Shown: piece after piece, positions 1-9,753 of the stretch
How positions within the stretch are numbered: the stretch's first letter is position 1
Layout: each line of letters opens with the position of its first letter
From: Anthoceros angustus
Taxonomy: Eukaryota; Streptophyta; Anthocerotopsida; Anthocerotales; Anthocerotaceae
DNA length: 64,000 bases
Direction: 5' to 3'
NCBI GenBank assembly: GCA_010909165.1
Contig: MU008164.1
Coordinates: forward strand, 806,001-870,000
Translations under genes and position numbers: made by a program
The notes under the pieces: generated by a model
What the model was told of the DNA's origin: nothing
The model's database searches: none
The model's input: only the letters and a program-made list of their open reading frames with translations

Positions 1-1118
1 TTCCTTATTAGTACATGTTTATTGCTCACGGTTCAAACTGGTGTTCAAGATGTGAATTATGCTTTATGTCACCATGTTGTGGAGTCTTGGGCGCAACGAG
101 AGCATCTAAAGATGACTGAAGTTTTCGAACAGCCTCAAGAGTCTTTCAAGATGAAGGACTTGCTATTCTTCCTGCATATTCCTCGTACTGGCGGTCGTAC
201 TTATGCACAATGTGCACTGCGATATTTTTTCACAAGAAAAGAGATATGTCCAAATTCCTACGACACGTGGCGTTTTGATGTTGATAAACCCAGTTGCAAG
301 GTGATATCTACGCATGATGATTACAGTATCACTACAAGATTACCTCAAGGACGGACTTCGGTTATTGTGAATATGCGGGATCCGCTTCAGAGAGTGCTCA
401 GTGCATATGAATTTGCTATTGAAGTTGGTGGACGGAATGCTGATTTGCCATTGCAAACAGGACGGGAACAACAAAGTGGAATTGCATCGACAAATGTGCA
501 CAAGGATAATTCTACCACGAAGCACCTATAATGTGTGGCCTTGGAAGTATTTGGCTCCTTTTTCGTGAAGATATACGCAATGTGAAGCATCTCTCATGAC
601 GCTGAAAAAGGTTTGGATGTAAATGAGCTTGTTGAGAGATCTATTCTAGAAAGTGTATCAAATGATGAGCATGCAAAACCTATTGGTAGTCCTTATGATA
701 TGCCAGACATTGTTATGCCTCTTGATGAGTTTTTAAGGCACCCAATAGCTATGGAGCTTATACACAATGGTGCTACGTTTCAAGTAGCAGGGTTGTCCAA
801 TAATTCCATTACGGTAGTGGAAATCGCCATCAGCGTGCGAATTCACTTGGAAGCTGACGTTCTCTACGTGGCTAAGAGGAAGCTGGATCAAATGTTATTT
901 GTAGGCTTGACCGATCAACATGAAGATTCTTAAGGATGATTATGAAAATTATATCTCAAAACATGTTATCAAGTCAAGAACTGGGGAAAATGATCAAAAC
1001 TTGTTAAAGAATGATTCTGCCTACAAACAATTATGTTGGAGTGCACGTCGAGGAATCAATGGAAAAGTATAAGAAGTGTTTGAAGAATTTGAGATCTACA
1101 CATGATCAACGTGTCATA
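1..1118 (+). pseudogene. Partial, damaged copy of the tyrosylprotein sulfotransferase gene
   Basis: This stretch matches the gene at 1381-2517 almost base for base but begins inside it, because the window starts mid-gene. Its first part is open through the 5'-phosphosulfate loop HIPRTGGRTY and the 3'-phosphate motif RDPLQRVLSAYEF up to a stop near 531. Small deletions and substitutions around 525-600, 810-870, 930 and 1020 then break the frame several times. Similarity ends near 1118, where the sequence switches to another flank. The region around 215-290 is in frame here although the downstream copy is frameshifted there, so the two copies are damaged in complementary places. It is either a decayed tandem duplicate or an assembly artefact; I favour the artefact. 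Confidence 0.75.
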
Positions 1119-1347
1119 TTATTAGTTCATCGAGATCCAAGGTGTTTTCTCCTATATATGTATGTAATCACTGAATTAAATAGGAAGTGCAAAGAGTAAT
1201 TAGAGAGCAAAGGATATTTTATGTTAGATATTGGCAATTTTTCTATTACTAATTCCTCGAGATCCAAGGTGTTTTTCTTTTATGTATGTGATCACTTTGG
1301 ATGGACACTAGTCATAGAGTTCTTGTGTTATATGAAGTGGTGACATT
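1119..1347. repeat. Short flank between the two sulfotransferase copies, with an internal direct repeat
   Basis: No coding potential is seen. A segment of about 45 bp starting TCGAGATCCAAGGTGTTTT at about 1128 recurs with small changes at about 1257. It may be the 5' flank of the downstream gene, present twice. Confidence 0.5.
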
Positions 1348-2881
1348 ATGAAGTATAGAAATTGGTTTCTCCTTCATGTATTCTTCCTTATTAGTACATG
1401 TTTATTGCTCACGGTTCAAACTGGTGTTCAAGATGTGAATTATGCTTTATGTCACCATGTTGTGGAGTCTTGGGCGCAACGAGAGCATCTAAAGATGACT
1501 GAAGTTTTCGAACAGCCTCAAGAGTCTTTCAAGATGAAGGACTTGCTATTCTTCCTGCATATTCCTCGTACTGGCGGTCGTACTTATGCACAATGTGCCT
1601 TTGCGATATTTTTCACAAGAAAGAGATATGTCCAAATTCCTACGACACGTGGCGTTTGATGTTGATAAACCCGGTTGCAAGGTGATATCTACGCATGATG
1701 ATTACAGTATCACTACAAGATTACCTCAAGGACGGACTTCGGTTATTGTGAATATGCGGGATCCGCTTCAGAGAGTGCTCAGTGCATATGAATTTGCTAT
1801 TGAAGTTGGTGGACGGAATGCTGATTTGCCATTGCAAACAGGACGGGAACAACAAAGTGGAATTGCATCAGCAAATGTGCACAAGGATAATTCTACTACA
1901 GTAAGCACCTATAATGTGTGGCCTTGGAAGTATTTGGCTCCTTTTTTTCAGGAAGATATACGCAACAGGAAAGCTGTCTCTCATGACGCTGAAAAAGGTT
2001 TGGATGTAAATGAGCTTGTTGAGAGATCTATTCTAGAAAGTGTATCAAATGATGAGCATGCAAAACCTATTGGTAGTCCTTATGATATGCCAGACATTGT
2101 TATGCCTCTTGATGAGTTTTTAAGGCACCCAATAGCTATGGAGCTTATACACAATGGTGCTACGTTTCAAGTAGCAGGGTTGTCCAATAATTCCATTACG
2201 GGTAGTGCTGGAAATCTTCGCCATTGTGTGCAGCAATACAGTTCACTTGGAAACAGCGTTCTCTCTGTGGCTAAGAGGAAGCTGGATCAAATGTTATTTG
2301 TAGGCTTGACTGATCAACATGAAGATTCTGCAAGGATGATTATGAAAATTATATCTCAAAACATGTTATCAAGTCAAGAACTGGGGGAAAATGATCAAAA
2401 CTTGTTAAAGAATGATTCTGCGCCTACAAACAATTATGTTGGAGTGCACGTCGAGGAATCAATGGAAAAGTATAAGAAGTGTTTGAAGAATTTGAGATCT
2501 ACACATGATCAACGTGTTCAATATGATCTTGAAAAGGTCTCCTTGAACTTTTCAAAAGAGCATAGGAGTGAGTTATCACCCTCTATAGTCCAAGATATTT
2601 TGAAGCTGAATGCATTGGATGTTGAATTGTATAACCATGCCAAAGTGATATTCGAGAGACAACAAATGTTGTTGTTTCCAAAAATGGACATTGAACAGGA
2701 GTCTGAGCAAGTACACGGGTGGTCATCCAAGTTATCAACAAGTGTTTTGACACTTTGTTTACCTATCATCTTGCCACTTATATGTGTTGTCTATATGCTC
2801 ATAGTACAAGTGAAACGGACATACTTTAGGCAGCAAAATCATATTATGATTTTACCAAACTATCACACTAGAAAAACTTAG
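1348..2881 (+). CDS. TPST: Plant tyrosylprotein sulfotransferase (TPST), apparent frameshift near 1600-1660
   Basis: Plant TPST is a Golgi type I membrane enzyme that transfers sulfate from PAPS to tyrosines of secreted peptide hormones (PSK, PSY and RGF families). Seen here: an N-terminal hydrophobic signal segment (about residues 5-23), the 5'-phosphosulfate binding loop HIPRTGGRTY, the 3'-phosphate motif RDPLQRVLSAYEF, and a C-terminal membrane span near 2748-2805 followed by a short basic tail, which is the plant TPST layout. Two overlapping open frames (1348-1659 and 1586-2881) cover it. Four one-base length differences from the upstream copy (about 1599-1655) cause the break, three of them in homopolymers, so a sequencing error is likely. 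Apart from that break the coding region is uninterrupted by introns, unlike most other non-PPR genes here, which hints at a retrocopy. The ATG at 1348 is chosen because it leads directly into the signal segment. Confidence 0.8.
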
Positions 2882-3670
2882 TACTAAATAATTTGTGCGT
2901 TCAATCTCATGTTTTTATTTGATCTCACGTACCTTTCTTTGAGTTCAATTCAATATCCATCTTTGTATGCGTTGATCACTGTGCCTAAGGATGGACCCAA
3001 TTGATGTATCCATAGATAGGTCTAATTAATGTCGTCATGAGATGGAACATTCCAAAACTCTTTGTTGAACGATTGAAGAGTCCAAGTATCTTAGATGTCT
3101 GTCTACTGGTTGGGCTCTCCCTATCATCTCCTCCTCTCAATAAAGAACATCCTTTGTGATGAGTCTTTGAAGATGTATATCTTTAATAAAATAATTAATT
3201 TTAATCTCTTAACTTTTTATGAAAAGAAAACCGTCCCTATAGCATACGGCCTAAGTAATGTGTGACAGTGTAAGGGGCAAACTCATCACTGCCCAATTGT
3301 ACATATTGCAGGCCGCGTCCATCTCGAAGAAAGGGAGGTTGGTAACCGTGAATCTTTGAACACATCGTTCATCGTTCATCTTTATCTTTCATCGGATGCT
3401 GAAGCTCCCATAATTGCTGAAGCTGCGGTGAACGTGATAACCGTGGTTAACACTATGTAGCGGGCACGGGCAAAGCCATCTCGTGCGAGCTTTTGAGCTG
3501 ACCACAAGCTGTGAAGGCGACTAGTCTACCAAGGCAGGCCGGCCGGCCGCAGAAGCCTTTCTGTTCCTCAGCTGGAAGGCCGCATTTGGGCGCTCCTGCA
3601 GGCAGGATGGTGCGTCTTGGCAAGAAGCAGGCGATGGCGCCAGGCGTGTGAAGAAGGCGGGCGGCTGGGG
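2882..3670. other. Intergenic region between TPST and the cyclophilin-like gene
   Basis: AT-rich sequence after the TPST stop includes an AATAAAG-type polyadenylation-like signal near 3139. GC content rises from about 3450 towards the next gene, consistent with its promoter and 5' untranslated region. No gene is supported. Confidence 0.4.
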
Positions 3671-5110
3671 ATGGCGCGGCGGCAGCAGCACGATGGCCGC
3701 AGGTGTCGCCCAATTCTGCTGGGCCTCCTGCTCGCCTTGGCCATGGCAGCCGCTGTGCAAGCTCATGGCTCCTTGTTCGATTCTCCTGCGCAAGGCCAAG
3801 GCTCGGGAGCCAGGGACCGGGCTGGTGCCGGGGCCGACGCCGATGCCGATGCCGATGCCGAGGCCGAATCCTGCTGCCGCGGTATCGCCCACCAGGAGCT
3901 CTGGGGCGAGGTGGTGCGGTCTGGCAGCGAATTGAAGCTCAATTCCAGCCTCGAGTGCTGCGCGGCTTGCAAGGCTCTGTGCCCGGAGACTGGGCTTTGT
4001 TCGTGCAATTCCTGGGTGCATTGCGGGGACCCCATCGGATGCGGGGACAAGTTTGGAGAGGCAATCCTCGCTTTGAACACCAGTGTTTGAAGGATTGGAG
4101 ATGGTGTTGTCTTGGTGCTGAGGTGGCGTGGCGTGGCGTGGCGTGTTCTGCAGTGCTGGCTGAAGAAGCAGCCTGATGTGATGGCACCCGAGGTGCATGC
4201 TGCTGGGAGGGAGAGCGTGTGGACGTCTGGGCTGGTGTATGGGCCCAAGAAGGTGCTTTTTCCTGTTGCAAGTCTTGGCAAGGCCTGGCCTGCGTCAGGC
4301 TGTGGAGGTGGGGTGGTTTTGGTGCTGATGTGGGCTTTGGTGCGGGTATTGGATGAAGGGGATCGTTGCACTGGAAACGACTCAAGGTGTGATACGCATC
4401 AAGGTGCGAAGTGTGATGTGTGATGGATTCTGTCATGTTCTTTTCCTCTTCTTGTGTGTGTAGCTAAATGTCTATCTCGCCTGGCTGACCGGGTCCTTGT
4501 TACAGCTCCGTCCAGACTGTTCACCCCGTTCTGTTCAGTACTTCCTGGAGCTTGTCACACTACGTCACTGCGCAGGCTGCCAGTTCTATCGTGCCGAGGG
4601 TCGTGGGGATGTCTGGGACCAAGCTGGAGACGTCACTACCAATGTATGGCCCTTGCTGGATGTTGTAACTATGTGTCACGCTATGCACATGGGCGTGGAC
4701 AGGACTTGGTACACCTCATCTCGTCCCTGTCTGGATACATGTTGGGACAGGGTTCGTCGACAGGAGGACCGCCGTATGCTCTGGTTCAAGGCACGTTGGC
4801 ACCTCAAGGTGTGAAGTTCAAGGAGATTCCCAAGGAGGGACGGCTGGTTGTGAAGAGGGGTATGGTGGGTTGGGTGGATGGTGGTCCGGATTTCTTCGTT
4901 AGTTTGGCTAACCACGATGAATGGGAGCCGAAGCACACCATTTTTGGCCATGTCCTGCCACAGGATATGAAACTTGTCGAAGGTTTGGCTAACTTGCCCA
5001 CTGTTGCGTCTTCCTGGAGCGGAGTCACAGTGGCTGTGCTACAAGAGCGCGTCAGAATTGTAAGGGTCGTAAGACCAAAGCACGGAGCTTTTTCTCATCA
5101 ATCGTTCTAG
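3671..5110 (+). CDS. Secretory cyclophilin-like protein with N-terminal Cys-rich domain (intact copy)
   Basis: Five exons join in frame: 3671-4060, 4154-4252, 4359-4403, 4506-4643 and 4751-5110. The product starts with a basic segment and a hydrophobic signal (LLGLLLALAMAAAVQA), then a low-complexity Asp-Ala stretch, then a Cys-rich module of PAN/apple type (ECCAACKALCPETGLCSC, followed by CWLKKQ across the first intron), then a cyclophilin-like domain (VIRIK/LRPDCSPRSVQYF, CQFYRAEG, GPPYALVQG, GGPDFFVSLANHDEW, KHTIFGHV). Compared with human cyclophilin A, the arginine of FHR, the second Phe of QFF, the Trp and the active-site His appear kept, but the Gln of QFF is Asp, so proline isomerase activity is doubtful. 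The likely location is the secretory pathway. The first intron (4061-4153) appears to use a GC donor. ATG 3671 is chosen over 3617 because it places the signal peptide at the N terminus. Confidence 0.75.
4061..4153 (+). other. GC-AG intron of the cyclophilin-like gene
   Basis: Joining GAG at 4058-4060 to TGCTGGCTGAAG at 4154 restores the Cys-rich module in phase 0. The intron then begins GCAATC after AG and ends TTCTGCAG. AG/GCA fits the known GC-AG donor class, and no GT donor nearby keeps the frame. The same sequence occurs in the other two copies (5856 and the equivalent position near 8624). Confidence 0.6.
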
Positions 5111-5192
5111 TTGATAACTCGTGCAACAATGTTCCTCTTCCATTCTATCAAAATTGGGGTGAAAAACCACCCTGTTGCACGAAAATCCAGAA

Positions 5193-5386
5193 CTACTTTG
5201 AGCCTCGGCCTCGGCCACGGCCGCGACTCCCTCGACCCCTGCTGCCTCCTCTCCCTCCGCCTCTCCCTCCGCCTCTGCCTCTGCCTCTGCCTCCACCTGG
5301 ACCACCGCCCCTTCTGTCCTCTTTCAGTCCCAGTGATTGAATCCCCTCTTCTTCCTACTTCCACTTTCAGTCACCAGCAAAGTGGC
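5193..5386 (-). pseudogene. Fragment of the NOL10 3' end (RGG tail), copy 1
   Basis: On the minus strand this reads the Gly-Arg-rich C terminus of NOL10 (RGRGSRGRGRGRGSK then stop at 5193-5195). It is nearly identical to 6984-7170 and 9754-9945. It breaks off at AGCAAAGTGG, where the sequence jumps back to the cyclophilin-like gene's 5' region (CGCTCCTGCAGGCAGG, also at 3591). Only the last part of the last exon is present, so it cannot be a functional gene. Confidence 0.8.
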
Positions 5387-5465
5387 GCTCCTGCAGGCAG
5401 GATGGTGCGTCTTGGCAAGAAGCAGGCGATGGCGCCAGGCGTGTGAAGAAGGCGGGCGGCTGGGG

Positions 5466-6903
5466 ATGGCGCGGCGGCAGCAGCACGATGGCCGCAGGTG
5501 TCGCCCAATTCTGCTGGGCCTCCTGCTCGCCTTGGCCATGGCAGCCGCTGTACAAGCTCATGGCTCCTTGTTCGATTCTCCTGCGCAAGGCCAAGGCTCG
5601 GGAGCCAGGGACCGGGCTGGTGCCGGGGCCGACGCCGATGCCGATGCCGATGCCGAGGCCGAATCCTGCTGCCGCGGTATCGCCCACCAGGAGCTCTGGG
5701 GCGAGGTGGTGCGGTCTGGCAGCGAATTGAAGCTCAATTCCAGCCTCGAGTGCTGCGCGGCTTGCAAGGCTCTGTGCCCGGAGACTGGGCTTTGTTCGTG
5801 CAATTCCTGGGTGCATTGCGGGGACCCCATCGGATGCGGGGACAAGTTTGGAGAGGCAATCCTCGCTTTGAACACCAGTGTTTGAAGGATTGGAGATGGT
5901 GTTGTCTTGGTGCTGAGGTGGCGTGGCGTGGCGTGGCGTGTTCTGCAGTGCTGGCTGAAGAAGCAGCCTGATGTGATGGCACCTGAGGTGCATGCTGCTG
6001 GGAGGAGAGCGTGTGGACGTCTGGGCTGGTGTATGGGCCCAAGAAGGTGCTTTTCCTGTTGCAAGTCTTGGCAAGGCCTGGCCTGCGTCAGGCTGTGGAG
6101 GTGGGGTGGTTTTGGTGCTGATGTGGGCTTTGGTGCGGGTATTGGATGAAGGGATCGTTGCACTGGAAACGACTCAAGGTGTGATACGCATCAAGGTGCG
6201 AAGTGTGATGTGTGATGGATTCTGTCATGTTCTTTTCCTCTTCTTGTGTGTGTAGCTAAATGTCTATCTCGCCTGGCTGACCGGGTCCTTGTTACAGCTC
6301 CGTCCAGACTGTTCACCCCGTTCTGTTCAGTACTTCCTGGAGCTTGTCACACTACGTCACTGCGCAGGCTGCCAGTTCTATCGTGCCGAGGGTCGTGGGG
6401 ATGTCTGGGACCAAGCTGGAGACGTCACTACCAATGTATGGCCCTTGCTGGATGTTGTAACTATGTGTCACGCTATGCACATGGGCGTGGACAGGACTTG
6501 GTACTTACACCTCATCTCGTCCCTGTCTGGATACATGTTGGGACAGGGTTCGTCGACAGGAGGACCGCCGTATGCTCTGGTTCAAGGCACGTTGGCACCT
6601 CAAGGTGTGAAGTTCAAGGAGATTCCCAAGGAGGGACGGCTGGTTGTGAAGAGGTATGGTGGGTTGGGTGGATGGTGGTCCGGATTTCTTCGTTAGTTTG
6701 GCTAACCACGATGAATGGGAGCCGAAGCACACCATTTTTGGCCATGTCCTGCCACAGGATATGAAACTTGTCGAAGGTTTGGCTAACTTGCCCACTGTTG
6801 CGTCTTCCTGGAGCAGGTCACAGTGGCTGTGCTACAAGAGCGCGTCAGAATTGTAAGGGTCGTAAGACCAAAGCACGGAGCTTTTCTCATCAATCGTTCT
6901 AGT
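5466..6903 (+). pseudogene. Second copy of the cyclophilin-like gene, frame broken
   Basis: The same five-exon structure as 3671-5110 can be traced at over 98% identity by eye. Frame-breaking differences are a missing G in exon 2 (GGGAGGAGAG instead of GGGAGGGAGAG near 6000), one G fewer at the exon 3 boundary (GAAGGGATC near 6150), a missing G near 6653 (AAGAGGTATGG instead of AAGAGGGGTATGG), and CAGGTCAC instead of CGGAGTCAC near 6815, which diverts the C terminus to an early stop. Nearly all are homopolymer or one-base changes. It is either a recent tandem duplicate with sequencing errors or an assembly duplicate of a single gene. Confidence 0.75.
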
Positions 6904-6983
6904 TGATAACTCGTGCAACAATGTTCCTCTTCCATTCTATCAAAATTGGGGTGAAAACCACCCTGTTGCACGAAAATCCAGAA

Positions 6984-8206
6984 CTACTTTGAGCCTCGGC
7001 CTCGGCCACGGCCGCGACTCCCTCGACCCCTGCTGCCTCCTCTCCCTCCGCCTCTCCCTCCGCCTCTGCCTCTGCCTCTGCCTCCACCTGGACCACCGCC
7101 CTTCTGTCCTCTTTCAGTCCCAGTGATTGAATCCCCTCTTCTTCCTACTTCCACTTTCAGGTCACCAGCAAAGTGGCCATTCCTTGGTACAAAGGACACC
7201 TCTCGACTACCGCCATACCTGCCTGCATAAACTTTATCTCTGTGCTCCTTAGATGTCTCCCCACACCAGCTAACTGCTCACCAAGAGGTACATCTTGCAG
7301 TTGTACCAGGGATTGCTTGTTTCTGAAAGCCTGTGCGTGCACCTCATCCTTAGCCTCGTAGAATCTGTTACAGGCACTTGAATATCAGAACCAGCACAAT
7401 ACCTTCAGCTTGAAAAAGAATAATGGCAAGCTTATGGATTCAGACAAGGTCCAGGCTGGCACCTGGGCCCGCGGTCTTTGCTGATTTTCCCTTGCCGTGG
7501 GCTCTTCTGCATCGTCCTCAGATGAGCTCAAGCTGCTGCTGTTGGCTTCTTCACTTTCGTCTGTATCACTCTCATCGACAAGCTTCAAATGCTCATCCTC
7601 CAGAGACACCTTGTTACGTGGTGCATTTGGATGCAACACCTTGTACTCAGGAGCTTCCATGTCAACCTCAAAGTCCTGCAGAATAACGTACAATTTCCAT
7701 GTCTCAGATAGTCAGATAGGAGGATACCAGAAAATGAATAGCTGCTCCCTTTCGAGCAAGCTACACACCTCATCCTGGAACATCTGCAAAACGCTCATCC
7801 TCCAACAAGTCAGTTCCAGCTTTTCTTCTGAGACCCTCGTTTTTGTCATGGTCTTCCTCAGCACCACCCTCCTCGGCAAATTCTGCAGCCATGATGCGTG
7901 ATGCCCAAGCCTTGTTAACCTTCGGCAACCTCCTCTTAACCTGACCAAAGGTAACAGAAAGCCAATTAATGGTTGTTGCTCGAAAAGTCCAAAAGACCAA
8001 CAGGAAAACTCAGTAACCAAAAGCAAATGTGCCCCACCGTGATTCGCGCTGCACGCTCCGATTCCAACCTTGCCTGAATGAGCTGCTGTCTGTTGCGATC
8101 ATAAGCAAAAGGGTCTGCCATGGCTTTAACCTGTGACACAAACATAACTTTCCAAGATCATAAACAGTTGCAGGAGATCAAACTCAAAAGCACACACCAG
8201 TGCAAC
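6984..8206 (-). pseudogene. Partial 3' copy of NOL10, copy 2
   Basis: This copies the last exons of the NOL10 gene at 9754-10996, in the same convergent arrangement with the cyclophilin-like gene. Recognisable minus-strand pieces are the RGG tail, VSFVPRN, the acidic Ser-rich stretch LVDESDTDESEEANSSSLSS, and LPKVNKAWASRIMAAEFAEE. Relative to the full copy there are one- to few-base deletions (for example near 7480, 7785-7830 and 7270). It ends at GTGCAACCA, where sequence jumps back to GGCGTGTGAAG of the cyclophilin-like gene. With no 5' WD40 part it is not functional. Confidence 0.8.
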
Positions 8207-8233
8207 CAGGCGTGTGAAGGCGGGCGGCTGGGG

Positions 8234-9625
8234 ATGGCGCGGCGGCAGCAGCACGATGGCCGCAGGTGTCGCCCAATTCTGCTGGGCCTCCTGCTCGCCT
8301 TGGCCATGGCAGCCGCTGTGTACAAGCTCATGGCTCCCTTGTTCGATTCTCCTGCGCAAGGCCAAGGCTCGGGAGCCAGGGACCGGGCTGGTGCCGGGGC
8401 CGACGCCGATGCCGATGCCGATGCCGAGGCCGAATCCTGCTGCCGCGGTATCGCCCACCAGGAGCTCTGGGGCGAGGTGGTGCGGTCTGGCAGCGAATTG
8501 AAGCTCAATTCCAGCCTCGAGTGCTGCGCGGCTTGCAAGGCTCTGTGCCCGGAGACTGGGCTTTGTTCGTGCAATTCCTGGGTGCATTGCAGGGACCCCA
8601 TCGGATGCGGGGACAAGTTTGGAGAGGCAATCCTCGCTTTGAACACCAGTGTTTGAAGGATTGGAGATGGTGTTGTCTTGGTGCTGAGGTGGCGTGGCGT
8701 GGCGTGGCGTGTTCTGCAGTGCTGGCTGAAGAAGCAGCCTGATGTGATGGCACCTGAGGTGCATGCTGCTGGGAGGAGAGCGTGTGGACGTCTGGGCTGG
8801 TGTATGGGCCCAAGAAGGTGCTTTTCCTGTTGCAAGTCTTGGCAAGGCCTGGCCTGCGTCAGGCTGTGGAGGTGGGGTGGTTTTGGTGCTGATGTGGGCT
8901 TTGGTGCGGGTATTGGATGAAGGATCGTTGCACTGGAAACGACTCAAGGTGTGATACGCATCAAGGTGCGAAGTGTGATGTGTGATGGATTCTGTCATGT
9001 TCTTTTCCTCTTCTTGTGTGTAGCTAAATGTCTATCTCGCCTGGCTGACCGGGTCCTTGTTACAGCTCCGTCCAGACTGTTCACCCCGTTCTGTTCAGTA
9101 CTTCCTGGAGCTTGTCACACTACGTCACTGCGCAGGCTGCCAGTTCTATCGTGCCGAGGGTCGTGGGGATGTCTGGGACCAAGCTGGAGACGTCACTACC
9201 AATGTATGGCCCTTGCTGGATGTTGTAACTATGTGTCACGCTATGCACATGGGCGTGGACAGGACTTGGTACTTACACCTCATCTCGTCCCTGTCTGGAT
9301 ACATGTTGGGACAGGGTTCGTCGACAGGAGGACCGCCGTATGCTCTGGTTCAAGGCACGTTGGCACCTCAAGGTGTGAAGTTCAAGGAGATTCCCAAGGA
9401 GGGACGGCTGGTTGTGAAGAGGGTATGGTGGGTTGGGTGGATGGTGGTCCGGATTTCTTCGTTAGTTTGGCTAACCACGATGAATGGGAGCCGAAGCACA
9501 CCATTTTTGGCCATGTCCTGCCACAGGATATGAAACTTGTCGAAGGTTTGGCTAACTTGCCCACTGTTGCGTCTTCCTGGAGCAGGTCACAGTGGCTGTG
9601 CTACAAGAGCGCGTCAGAATTGTAA
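8234..9625 (+). pseudogene. Third copy of the cyclophilin-like gene, frame broken
   Basis: Exon 1 starts after a junction at 8207 that removes the normal 5' flank. It carries an insertion in the signal segment (GCTGTGTACAAGCTC instead of GCTGTGCAAGCTC). Exons 2 and 3 show the same short-G differences as the second copy, with two Gs where copy 1 has four at the exon 3 boundary (near 8921). The last exon has the CAGGTCAC variant that leads to an early stop at 9623-9625. The graded loss of Gs across the three copies (4, 3, 2) suggests sequence error rather than evolution. Confidence 0.75.
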
Positions 9626-9753
9626 GGGTCGTAAGACCAAAGCACGGAGCTTTTCTCATCAATCGTTCTAGTTGATAACTCGTGCAACAATGTTCCTCTT
9701 CCATTCTATCAAAATTGGGGTGAAAAACCACCCTGTTGCACGAAAATCCAGAA

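Noticed and set aside
3830-3875. GCCGATGCCGATGCC repeat as a possible regulatory or CRISPR-like array
   Set aside because: It is simply the coding sequence of the Asp-Ala stretch in the cyclophilin-like protein.
3521-4436. Long minus-strand open frames opposite the cyclophilin-like gene (also 5367-6163 and 8126-8998)
   Set aside because: They are antisense to a GC-rich coding exon, have Pro/His/Ser-rich low-complexity composition and no domain, and recur only because the gene recurs.
5220-5300. CCGCCTCTGCCTCTGCC runs as a microsatellite
   Set aside because: Read on the minus strand this is the Gly-Arg tail of NOL10; it is coding repeat, not an independent satellite.
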